From the NCBI GenBank assembly GCA_050945515.1, contig JBMNTB010000005.1, forward strand, positions 43,928 to 107,927: a stretch of 64,000 bases of DNA. Direction: 5' to 3'. Positions within the stretch are counted from its first letter, which is position 1. Every line of letters begins with the position of its first letter. A program made the translations under genes and the position numbers. Positions 18,420 to 26,629 of the stretch are shown here, piece after piece. The DNA is from UBA1046 sp050945515 (GTDB lineage: Bacteria > Bacillota > Clostridia > Saccharofermentanales > DTU023). The notes under the pieces were generated by a model. It made no database searches. It saw only the letters and a list, made by a program, of their open reading frames with translations, and was not told the origin of the DNA.

Positions 18420-19322
18420 TTATACCGCAATGGTAGGTGTAGTCTCTTTCTTGACCATGGGTTTGGACTTGGGATTGTCCTGATGGCTTCCCTCTGCTCC
18501 TAACAAGCCTCTTCTGATGGCAGTAGTAGGACATACAGCTAAGCATTCTTCGCAATGAATACACAATGTCTGGTCGATAACTGCCAGATTGTCTTCCATT
18601 GATATGGCATTGACAGGACAAGCCTTGAGGCAGAGGCCACAACTAATGCAGGCAATACTGCAGTCCTTTCTAATTCTGGCAGCGGGCCAGTGATTGCTGC
18701 AGGTGACAATTGTTGCGGATTCGTGCTTGGGGATCAGGTGAATCAAATTCTTAGGACAGACATCAACGCATTTACCGCAAGCTACACAATTTTCATGGTT
18801 AATTCTGGCGACGCCCTCTTCAATATATATTGCGTTGAAATCGCAGACCAAAATGCAATCGCCCATGCCCAGACAACCATAAGTGCAGCTATTGGGGCCG
18901 GAGAACAGTCCGGCAGCTGCTGTACAATTTGTACTGCCCGAATATTTAAAACGTGTTCTTGTGTATTTATCCGAACCTTGACAGTAGACATGAGCAACCT
19001 GGGGCACGAAGATACCGGGCTCAACACCCAAGAAATCTGCGATGGCAGCTACCGTTTCTTCACCACCCGCTGTGCAGCGATTGGTCTCGGTTACTTCGCC
19101 TTCGACTAGAGCTTCGGCATAGGCCATACAACTGGCGAAACCACAGCCGCCACAGTTAACTCCGGGCAAAAGCTCATGGAGATTTGCAGCTCGCTCGTCC
19201 ACCGGAACGGCAAAGACTTTGAAGACAATCAGAATGATTGCCCCCAAGACAAATGCGATGCCTGCACCGATCAATGTCGGTGTCAGGATGCCTTCCGTTA
19301 CTGTCAGCTGAACAAAATACAT
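18420..19322 (-). CDS. rnfB: Rnf complex subunit B, multi-cluster ferredoxin
   Basis: About 300 residues. One N-terminal membrane helix (LIGAGIAFVLGAIILIVFKV) precedes the RnfB cluster motif LPGVNCGGCGFASC with a later Cys. Further Fe-S motifs follow: CLGMGDCILVC, CVACGKCVDVCPKNL, CISCGLCLKACPVNAI and CIHCEECLAVCPTTAI. RnfB is the entry point for electrons from reduced ferredoxin. Last gene of rnfCDGEAB. Start chosen at ATG 19322 because AGGG lies 8 bases upstream; ATG 19328 and GTG 19331 are in-frame alternatives too close to that site. Confidence 0.95.
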   Translation of the reverse strand: MYFVQLTVTEGILTPTLIGAGIAFVLGAIILIVFKVFAVPVDERAANLHELLPGVNCGGCGFASCMAYAEALVEGEVTETNRCTAGGEETVAAIADFLGVEPGIFVPQVAHVYCQGSDKYTRTRFKYSGSTNCTAAAGLFSGPNSCTYGCLGMGDCILVCDFNAIYIEEGVARINHENCVACGKCVDVCPKNLIHLIPKHESATIVTCSNHWPAARIRKDCSIACISCGLCLKACPVNAISMEDNLAVIDQTLCIHCEECLAVCPTTAIRRGLLGAEGSHQDNPKSKPMVKKETTPTIAV

Positions 19323-19336
19323 ATTCATCACCCTAA

Positions 19337-19930
19337 TTATCTACCGAAAATATTCTCTAATACACCCTTGAAGCCATTGAAGGACACTGAAACAATCGCA
19401 GCCGCAACCAGAGCTGCCGGTACACCTTCAAAGAAAGCGGGTATCTTGGCCTGAGCCATCTTTTTACGGACGCCGACAAATAGAAACATTGCCAGCATAT
19501 AGCTGACACCGGCTCCGAAACCGTTGACCAGAGATTCAAAGAAAGTATAAGACTCCTGAATGTTGACCAGCATAATGCCCAGAATAGCACAGTTGGTGGT
19601 GATAAGAGGCAAATAGATTCCCATGCCCTTGTAGAGAGGGGGAAACACCTTTTTGATAATTGCTTCCAGAATCTGAACTGCTGAGGCAATAACGAGTATG
19701 AACACAACTGTCTGCAGGTATTCCAGATTGTTCGGCACCAACAGGTATTGAAAGATCGGCTGTGTGATTGCTGAAGAGACAACCATGACAAAGATGACAG
19801 CGAAGCTCATGCCCATTGAATTTTTTAAGTCGGTAGTAAGCCCCAGAAAAGAGCAGACACCGAGAAATTGCGAGAGAACAATATTGTTCAGCAGGATGAC
19901 GGTGAATAGTATCTTGGCAATATCAATCAT
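19337..19930 (-). CDS. rnfA: Rnf complex subunit A
   Basis: 197 residues with six membrane helices. It begins with the family-typical ILFTVILLNNIVLSQFLGVC and includes TTNCAILGIML, the half-membrane cysteine motif that, with RnfE, holds a [2Fe-2S] cluster inside the membrane. Transmits electrons across the membrane and forms part of the ion path. GAGGAAT precedes ATG 19930. Three bases separate it from rnfE. Confidence 0.96.
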   Translation of the reverse strand: MIDIAKILFTVILLNNIVLSQFLGVCSFLGLTTDLKNSMGMSFAVIFVMVVSSAITQPIFQYLLVPNNLEYLQTVVFILVIASAVQILEAIIKKVFPPLYKGMGIYLPLITTNCAILGIMLVNIQESYTFFESLVNGFGAGVSYMLAMFLFVGVRKKMAQAKIPAFFEGVPAALVAAAIVSVSFNGFKGVLENIFGR

Positions 19931-19933
19931 CTT

Positions 19934-20710
19934 TTATTCCTCTTTCTTTTCCTTGACTAGGGGGAAAGCTCCGTCCAGCTGTCCTGCCGCGATTAAGGTA
20001 TCTCTGGTTTCTGCTTCCAAAAGCGCCTGGTGGTGGTCATGGATACTGCCGGGATAGTGTTCATGATCCATTAATTCAGCCGGCTGGCGAGCATAGAAAC
20101 GGGCATTCAGTTTATTCGAGATGGCAATCATTAGTCCGTAGATAGCGAAACCACCGGGAGGCAGGGCGAAGATCAGAATCGGTTGCAATACATTTTCTCC
20201 GCCTATAAAAGGTATCGCAATGTTGAAGAAGCTTCCTGATCCGAGAATTTCCCTAATTGAACCAATCAAAAACAAAGCAGCAGTAAAGCCTACACCCATG
20301 CCCAGGCCATCAATTATACTGATCAAAACTGGCTTCTTATTGGCGAAAGCCTCGGCTCGACCCAGAATAATACAATTTACAGTGATCAAGGGAATAAAGA
20401 TGCCGAGAGACTTATTCAAATCAGGCAAATAGGCTTGTAGAAACAGCTGTAAAATAGTGACAAGGCTGGCAATAATCGTGATGTAGCTGGGAATTCTTAC
20501 TCTCTCGGGAATTATATTTCTTAGCAGAGAGATTACCATATTTGACATTACCAAAACGAAAGTTGCTGCTAAGCCCATGCCTACTCCATCCCAGGCTGTG
20601 GTCGTTACAGCCAGGGCCGGACAGGTACCTAACAACAATACTAACAAAGGGTTTTCTTTGATAATGCCTTTGGTGAATTCATATGAAAGTGAACTTTTCT
20701 TATCAGCCAT
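19934..20710 (-). CDS. rnfE: Rnf complex subunit E
   Basis: 258 residues. Six membrane helices with the LGTCPALAVTTTAWDGVGMG segment and the ITVNCIILGRAEAFA motif that pairs with RnfA. After the membrane domain there is a hydrophilic, His-rich tail of about 50 residues (MDHEHYPGSIHDHHQALLEA), longer than in many RnfE proteins. AAGGAG precedes ATG 20710. Confidence 0.95.
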   Translation of the reverse strand: MADKKSSLSYEFTKGIIKENPLLVLLLGTCPALAVTTTAWDGVGMGLAATFVLVMSNMVISLLRNIIPERVRIPSYITIIASLVTILQLFLQAYLPDLNKSLGIFIPLITVNCIILGRAEAFANKKPVLISIIDGLGMGVGFTAALFLIGSIREILGSGSFFNIAIPFIGGENVLQPILIFALPPGGFAIYGLMIAISNKLNARFYARQPAELMDHEHYPGSIHDHHQALLEAETRDTLIAAGQLDGAFPLVKEKKEE

Positions 20711-20721
20711 ACTCTTTCTCC

Positions 20722-21318
20722 TTAATTCAACAGCAGGAAAGCACCGGCAGCCTGATTCAGAGCATCGACAATGCCGTTGGTACTGCGTGTCGAACCGGTT
20801 ATACCATCAATCACGGTATCTGCTGAGCCTTTATCAGCAGATAATTTTTGACTGGCATTAAAAGCGGTAAATTGACTATAGAATTCCGGTTTGCCGGCAT
20901 TTTGCCCGTAACCGGCCGTCTCGCCTGAAACATCAAATCTTGCTCCCACAATCTGACCGTCATTATCATATCCTACGGTCGCTGGTATCAGCCCGCCATA
21001 GCCCATCGCTTCGGCAGTAATTACAAAACCGAGCCGGTTGCCGGAGCCGTCCAGCGCTTCGACAATTTTGGTTACTCCGGGATATTCTGTTACGATCTGA
21101 CCCAGTTCTATATCCGTGAACTCTTTGGCATCAGGAAAGAACTCACGCTGTACTGAGAGTGCAGCTTCAGCCTCCTGTTTATCTCGTGCTTCTTGGGTCA
21201 GATTGGAAGTCAAGGCTAAGGCGACAATACAGACTGCGGCGATGACAGTAAGTATAATAACAGGCATAGGCCCACGATCAATGAGAGGAGTTTTTGATTT
21301 AGACTGTTTATTTTCCAC
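20722..21318 (-). CDS. rnfG: Rnf complex subunit G, covalent-FMN protein
   Basis: 198 residues. One N-terminal membrane helix (GPMPVIILTVIAAVCIVALAL) is followed by an extracytoplasmic FMN-binding domain ending in DGITGSTRSTNGIVDALN, where a Thr in the (S/T)GxTxST motif carries FMN by phosphoester linkage. Start decision: GTG 21318 has GGAGG 8 bases upstream; the longer frame from 21357 would overlap rnfD by 50 bases. With GTG, overlap with rnfD is 11 bases. Confidence 0.93.
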   Translation of the reverse strand: MENKQSKSKTPLIDRGPMPVIILTVIAAVCIVALALTSNLTQEARDKQEAEAALSVQREFFPDAKEFTDIELGQIVTEYPGVTKIVEALDGSGNRLGFVITAEAMGYGGLIPATVGYDNDGQIVGARFDVSGETAGYGQNAGKPEFYSQFTAFNASQKLSADKGSADTVIDGITGSTRSTNGIVDALNQAAGAFLLLN

Positions 21319-22294
21319 TTTTACTACCTCCGATGGGTACCGGTTTTGTCCATTCATTGATATGAGGGGTCAGAATATTCATGATCAGGATGGCATAAGA
21401 GACACCTTCCGGCATACCACTATACATGCGCATCAGAAAGGTCAGTAGGGCACAGCCTAAGCCGAATATAACTTTCCCCCGGGCTGTGATCGGCGATGTT
21501 ACATAGTCGGTAGCCATAAAGAAAGCACCGAATATCAGACCGCCGGAGAGCAGATGCAATAGCGGATTGCCGCCAGCTGCCCAGCAGAGAAGTACTGTGG
21601 GAACTATCATGGAAAGCGGTATCCAAAGATCAATCACACTGCGGATCAGAAGCCAGACAACTCCAATCAGCAAGGCCAGGATGGATACTTCACCAATGGT
21701 TCCGGCATGAGTCCCCAGAAAAAGTGCTTTGTAATCAGGAATGCTGCCATCAACCATATTGCGTGCCACCGCTAAGGGAGTGGCCTGCGTGACGAGATCT
21801 GTCTCGGCAACGGATGCCAGCTGCGCAGCTTGATTAGCAATATCTGTACCGGTTTTAGCAAAGCGAGCCAGAACAACTGAATTAGACATCTGGGTTCCAA
21901 ATGATACTGCCAGAAATATTCTGCCGGTGATAGCCGGATTGGCGAAGTTGTCGCCCAGGCCGCCAAAGAGCATTTTTGCGGCTCCGATCGCAACTGCGGC
22001 ACCCAGGCCAACCATCCAGAGCGGTAGGCCGGCCGGCAAGCAATAGGCGAGTATAATCCCTGTGACTACAGCCGATAAGTCATTGACTGTCTGTTTTCTT
22101 TTCATGATCAGATTGCTTAGTGCTTCGGTCATTACGGCAACAGCGACGCTGACGGCGACAACCGCCAAGCTCCTGGGACCAAAGATTAGGACTGCGGCTA
22201 CTAAGGCGGGCATTAGAGAGATAATGACATCCAACATGATGCCCTTGGTTGTTCTGGGATCACGGATATGGGGTGAAGCTGAAACGCGTAACAT
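21308..22294 (-). CDS. rnfD: Rnf complex subunit D
   Basis: 328 residues with about ten membrane helices. SPHIRDPRTTKGIMLDVI at the N-terminus is typical of RnfD/NqrB, and TQATPLAVAR contains the Thr expected to carry covalent FMN. FGAFFMATDYVTSPITARGK is the conserved C-terminal segment. It belongs to the ion-translocating core. It sits one base from rnfC's stop and overlaps rnfG. Confidence 0.95.
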   Translation of the reverse strand: MLRVSASPHIRDPRTTKGIMLDVIISLMPALVAAVLIFGPRSLAVVAVSVAVAVMTEALSNLIMKRKQTVNDLSAVVTGIILAYCLPAGLPLWMVGLGAAVAIGAAKMLFGGLGDNFANPAITGRIFLAVSFGTQMSNSVVLARFAKTGTDIANQAAQLASVAETDLVTQATPLAVARNMVDGSIPDYKALFLGTHAGTIGEVSILALLIGVVWLLIRSVIDLWIPLSMIVPTVLLCWAAGGNPLLHLLSGGLIFGAFFMATDYVTSPITARGKVIFGLGCALLTFLMRMYSGMPEGVSYAILIMNILTPHINEWTKPVPIGGSKSGK

Positions 22295-22295
22295 A

Positions 22296-23636
22296 TCAGT
22301 CTGTCCTACCTTTCTTCTGTACCGAGAGCAAGAGATCTTTGCCTATAATAATATTCTGAACCAGATGGCGTTTGGATGGGCAGACATAGGCGCAACAGCC
22401 GCATTCAATACAACAAAGGGCATCATCACGGTCCAGGGTGGCAAGATCCAATCTGCGGGCTGCACTGTCAAGCTCATGAGGTAAGAGTTGAGAGGGGCAG
22501 GCACGCACACAGGCACCGCACTGAATACAGGCGGTTTCAGACGGCAATACCGCATCTTTTTCGTTCAAAACAAGGATAGTATTATTGTGTTTAAGGATAG
22601 GGCGGTCTATTTCATCGATTGCTTTTCCCATCATGGGACCGCCCATGATAATTTTACCCGGCGGAGACTTGGTTCCGCCTCCGGCTGCAATCACATCATC
22701 AATGTGGGCACCAATAGGTACATCGTAGATTCCGGCGTGATTGAGGGCGCTGCCATCCAATGTGATAATTCTGCGGACAAAGGGCATGCCGGTAGCCAAA
22801 TAAGTTGCAATGAAACGGACAGTCTGAACATTTTGTACGACTACGCCGGCGTCAAAGGGTAAGCCTCCTTTAGGAACTACTCGACCCGTCAGCTTTCTGA
22901 TCTGGACTGTTTCCGCACCATGAGGATAGCGGGTAGGTAAGGTACGAACCTTAATCTTAATGTCAGGATATTGATCTTGGAGTTTTAGGACAGCTTTTTC
23001 CAGGGTGCTTACCGCATCGAGTTTGTTGTCTTCGATGGCAATGATAACATCCTTGACTCCCAGCCAATAGGCAGCGATTTGGCAGCCCTGGATGATTTCT
23101 TCCGGATATTGCAACATGATACGATGATCCGAGGTAATGTAGGGCTCGCATTCTGCACCGTTGACCATCAGAAGATCAACCTTTTTGTCAGGCGGTGGAT
23201 TTAATTTTACAAAGGTCGGAAAAGCTGCTCCACCCATACCCACCAGACCGGAGGCACGAATAGCTGCCAGAAAATCGTCTTTATTGTTAACCTGAGGCGG
23301 CTTAACCTCAGGGGAGACGGTATATTGATGGTCATTCTTAATTGTGACATAGTGCGCGGTTTCGCCGTCACTGAGGATCTCTATTCTGACTCTTTCTACC
23401 AGGCCGGAGACACTGGAGTGTACGGGTACGCTCCAGCCACCGATCGGTTCTCCGATCTGTTGTCCGACCAGAACGGTATCTCCTTTGGCGACCAGCGGAT
23501 CGCAACCCGGGCCAACTTGCATGTCTAAGGGAATGGTAATTGTATCAAAGGCATCTAATTTCTGGATGGCCATATTGCGCGTGTTCTTATTATCCGGCGG
23601 ATGAACACCCTGCTTAGCTCTGCGAATAAACAACAT
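22296..23636 (-). CDS. rnfC: Rnf complex subunit C, NADH-site subunit
   Basis: 446 residues. A GLVGMGGAAFPTFVKL loop and the MVNGAECEPYITSDHR motif form the flavin/NADH-binding region; two [4Fe-4S] sites (CIQCGACVRACPSQLLP and CCIECGCCAYVCPSKR) close the chain. It reduces NAD with electrons from ferredoxin that pass through the membrane subunits. First gene of the operon, with GAGGAGAAC before ATG 23636. The 250 AT-rich bases upstream presumably hold the promoter. Confidence 0.97.
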   Translation of the reverse strand: MLFIRRAKQGVHPPDNKNTRNMAIQKLDAFDTITIPLDMQVGPGCDPLVAKGDTVLVGQQIGEPIGGWSVPVHSSVSGLVERVRIEILSDGETAHYVTIKNDHQYTVSPEVKPPQVNNKDDFLAAIRASGLVGMGGAAFPTFVKLNPPPDKKVDLLMVNGAECEPYITSDHRIMLQYPEEIIQGCQIAAYWLGVKDVIIAIEDNKLDAVSTLEKAVLKLQDQYPDIKIKVRTLPTRYPHGAETVQIRKLTGRVVPKGGLPFDAGVVVQNVQTVRFIATYLATGMPFVRRIITLDGSALNHAGIYDVPIGAHIDDVIAAGGGTKSPPGKIIMGGPMMGKAIDEIDRPILKHNNTILVLNEKDAVLPSETACIQCGACVRACPSQLLPHELDSAARRLDLATLDRDDALCCIECGCCAYVCPSKRHLVQNIIIGKDLLLSVQKKGRTD

Positions 23637-23885
23637 CCTGTTCTCCTCATCGTGCTCAAATTAATAATTAATATATCAAACAGAATATCTTAACTAACCT
23701 AATATATCACTTACATATGGTTATCTCAAGCTTAGTATTCTAAATTGCGGAATCAAAATGTCTTTATTTATATTAATTCTCATGCGGAATTATGCAATAT
23801 CTAATATTTGAAAAATTTAAAAACCGGGAGTTAGTTTTTCGGCCTGTTAGCTGTATGGATATATAGCGCCTTCGGTAAATTGCTT

Positions 23886-24878
23886 TTATTGGAAAACCGG
23901 TTCGGGAATAATGATGATGCCATCGTCCATGATCTGACGATTATCGACATAAATGCTGGGCCTGTGGGATATCAGGTCATAGTGGCCATTGGCTTCAAGT
24001 TCGCCGCCGAGGGCCAGATTGCGGCCGAAGCCGACATGAAAAGTGCCGTAGGCTGATTCATCTTCGATGTAACTGCAGCCTCGGCATTTGGCCAGGGAGT
24101 TCAGGCCGATACCGAATTCGGAGGCAATGAAAAGACCGGGATCGTCGTAAGATTCGATAAAGGCCCGGAGCCTATCGCCACAAGGGTTGGATTCGATATC
24201 GGTAATGCGGCCGCCTGTCAAGGTTAAGCGGACATTTTGGTCGCATTTGCCTAGATAGCCAAGGGAACCATCGACAACCATAATTCCTTCGGTCGCATCT
24301 TCAACAATAGGTACATAGACTTCAAAACTGGCAGAGGAGAAGCCTTTGCCGTCTTTGACCACGCCATTGAAAAAGCCCGGCTTGCGCCCTTTTTTGCTTA
24401 AGGTCAGATCTGTTCCGGCGGGGGTTTCGACATGGATGGTTGTGGAGTGTTCAATATATTTCATGATGATTTCTGACATCAGACGACTTTTTTTGGTGTC
24501 CATATGCAGAAAATCGAATTCCAGCAAGGACATATTATTGCTGGTAGAAAGGGGCAGGGAAAGAAATTTCTTTCCCCGCCCGATAGATTTTTTGGCTGCC
24601 AAAGTGGTGACCAGTGAGTATTCGGTAGCAGCGATAATTGCGCTATACCCATCGAAAGCATCTTCATTTTTATCAAAGTAGATGCCGACGTTCTTTCCTA
24701 CATCCTCAACGATCATCAGATTGACTTTCAAAGAACGTTTATGCGCAGAATTACTGAGCGCCAGCGCTTCTCTCATGTAATTATTGCTGGTTACAATGAG
24801 CAGGCTCTCCCAGGGTTTTAATCTGACCCAGTGGCGAACCACGATATTTGCACCGCGTGTCAGCTTACTGTCATCCAT
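23886..24878 (-). CDS. M29-like aminopeptidase family protein
   Basis: 330 residues. The N-terminal half has an alpha/beta region (LTRGANIVVRHWVRLKPWESLLIV). The C-terminal half has the metal-site pattern of the leucyl-aminopeptidase (M29-like/NicX) superfamily: IASEFGIGLNSLAKC, a Glu in YIEDESAYGTFHVGFGRN, GGELEANGHYDL and IYVDNRQIMDDG, which supply Glu, Glu, His, His and Asp ligands. Family members are aminopeptidases, though related ring-cleaving enzymes exist. It is the last gene of the minus-strand operon with M14, DUF969 and DUF979, starting about 10 bases after DUF979. Confidence 0.7.
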   Translation of the reverse strand: MDDSKLTRGANIVVRHWVRLKPWESLLIVTSNNYMREALALSNSAHKRSLKVNLMIVEDVGKNVGIYFDKNEDAFDGYSAIIAATEYSLVTTLAAKKSIGRGKKFLSLPLSTSNNMSLLEFDFLHMDTKKSRLMSEIIMKYIEHSTTIHVETPAGTDLTLSKKGRKPGFFNGVVKDGKGFSSASFEVYVPIVEDATEGIMVVDGSLGYLGKCDQNVRLTLTGGRITDIESNPCGDRLRAFIESYDDPGLFIASEFGIGLNSLAKCRGCSYIEDESAYGTFHVGFGRNLALGGELEANGHYDLISHRPSIYVDNRQIMDDGIIIIPEPVFQ

Positions 24879-24888
24879 ATCACTATCA

Positions 24889-25863
24889 CTACTTTAGAAT
24901 AATCATGTAGATGATCTGGAAGATCAAAAAGATGATCGCAGGGATGTACTGGTTCTTAATAACACCAAAGCGGTCTTTCATGTCCAGCATGGCTACAGGA
25001 ACGATATTAAAGTTAGCAGCCATCGGTGTGCAGAGAGTGCCGCAGTATCCGGATGTAAGTGCAACCATACCGATTACGACCGGGTCGGCACCGTATGCAA
25101 GCACAAAGGGATGACCGATGCCTACGGTCATGACGGTGATGGCGGCAAAGGCGTTGCCCATGATCATCGTAAAGAGTGCCATACCGATGGCGAAGACAAT
25201 AATTCCTACGTTTACATTGCCTTCGGGAACGACTTTTCCTACCAGCTCTGCGATTACTTCACCGACACCGGATTTGGTAAATACCGCTCCCAGACTGGCA
25301 AGCAGCATGGGCAGCATGCTGAGCGGGCCGACTACAGATAGCAGTCTGGCTGAGTCATCCAAGAAGACTTTTGGTTTATTATCGCGTGAATAGATCATTA
25401 GCAGCACGATAGATAAAATTATGCCGAAGCCGATTCCGACCAGGGCGCCCAGCTTGGTCAGCAGAGCAAACAGGATGGCACTGATACCGATGGTCAGAGC
25501 AGGAATGAAAATCTTCATCCCGATTTTGTCGAAATTAGCTTTCTCTTCTTCCGGTGTAGGAGCATTGCTTTTGCCCATTTTGACCTGTTTGAAGATAGCA
25601 GGGATGGTCATAACAATGACCAGAATGCCGCTTGCGATCGGAGGCAGCCAGCGTCCCAGGGCTAGTACTACACCCAGGGCACACCAGAAGACTGCGGTGC
25701 CGATGCGGGCTGGGTTGCTTTTATCGAGCAGATTCTTAATACCGTTGTAGATAGCAATCAAACCCATAACGATCAGTATGACTTCCAGAAGTTTTGCTCC
25801 CACTGTCACATCGGGATCGGTAAAAAAGGCAAGTGTGAAAATAGAATTTACCTTGAACAACAT
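24889..25863 (-). CDS. DUF979 family permease subunit
   Basis: 324 residues with about nine to ten hydrophobic segments; GNAFAAITVMTVGIGHPFVL and ALTSGYCGTLCTPMAANFN are conserved features of DUF979. It is found almost always beside DUF969, and this pair often neighbours peptidases such as pyrrolidone-carboxylyl peptidase, so a role in uptake of a small amino-acid derivative or peptide is likely, but unproven. It starts two bases after the DUF969 stop. Confidence 0.82.
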   Translation of the reverse strand: MLFKVNSIFTLAFFTDPDVTVGAKLLEVILIVMGLIAIYNGIKNLLDKSNPARIGTAVFWCALGVVLALGRWLPPIASGILVIVMTIPAIFKQVKMGKSNAPTPEEEKANFDKIGMKIFIPALTIGISAILFALLTKLGALVGIGFGIILSIVLLMIYSRDNKPKVFLDDSARLLSVVGPLSMLPMLLASLGAVFTKSGVGEVIAELVGKVVPEGNVNVGIIVFAIGMALFTMIMGNAFAAITVMTVGIGHPFVLAYGADPVVIGMVALTSGYCGTLCTPMAANFNIVPVAMLDMKDRFGVIKNQYIPAIIFLIFQIIYMIILK

Positions 25864-25865
25864 GA

Positions 25866-26561
25866 TTAATCCTCCTTCGCTACTTTATTATTACCGTAGT
25901 ACTTTCTGACCATTCGCTTGTCTTTCAGGAAGTAGTAGGTAATGCCTACGAGCACGGCAAAGATTGCGATCGGAATCTCAACCACGGCCAGATCAATCAG
26001 ATCGACTTCATAGCCCAGATCCTTTAGTGTTGATTGCACGAGCAATGCGCCGCCGCCGCCAACAAACAGTACCTGGCAGAAGAACCAGGCAATATTTTCC
26101 ATACCTGAGGCCATACCTTTGACAGTTTCCACATGCTCCTCATGCGGCTCATTGCCGGAAGCTTCGATAGCAGCGACCGCCATCGGCATGATGATGGGGC
26201 GGACAAAGCCGGCCACACCTCCGAAGCTGACATTAAATGCTGCGAAAATACCGCGCATTATGCCATAGGCACCGATCACGGCACCTGCGGAGGCACGCTT
26301 GACTTTCCTGATCAAATTGGCAGCGGCTTCTTTGAGACCATTGCGCTCCAAAGTTCCGGTTACCAGCATAATCAGGATGAAGATGGCCATTGAGCGATTG
26401 TTGACAAAACTCGTGCCCAGTGTTTCCAGTAAACCCTCTACACCTAGTCCACCGACTGCTGCGGATACAATAGCTGCTACTACAACAATCAGAATCGAGT
26501 CGAGCTTTAGGGCAAAGCCAACAATTACCACTAAAACTCCTAATAATTTAACTAACTCCAT
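25866..26561 (-). CDS. DUF969 family permease subunit
   Basis: 231 residues, strongly hydrophobic, with LLGVLVVIVGFALKLDSILI at the start and the characteristic YGIMRGIFAAFNVSFGGVAG region and FVRPIIMPMAVAA. Start fixed by AAAGGAG seven bases before ATG 26561; an in-frame upstream extension would have no ribosome site. It probably forms a two-part transporter with DUF979. Confidence 0.84.
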   Translation of the reverse strand: MELVKLLGVLVVIVGFALKLDSILIVVVAAIVSAAVGGLGVEGLLETLGTSFVNNRSMAIFILIMLVTGTLERNGLKEAAANLIRKVKRASAGAVIGAYGIMRGIFAAFNVSFGGVAGFVRPIIMPMAVAAIEASGNEPHEEHVETVKGMASGMENIAWFFCQVLFVGGGGALLVQSTLKDLGYEVDLIDLAVVEIPIAIFAVLVGITYYFLKDKRMVRKYYGNNKVAKED

Positions 26562-26629
26562 AAATTGTCTCCTTTTATTGAAGTTTGTGTTGCAGGTCTT
26601 GGCCTGCAAGGCGAATAGAAGCCCAAAGG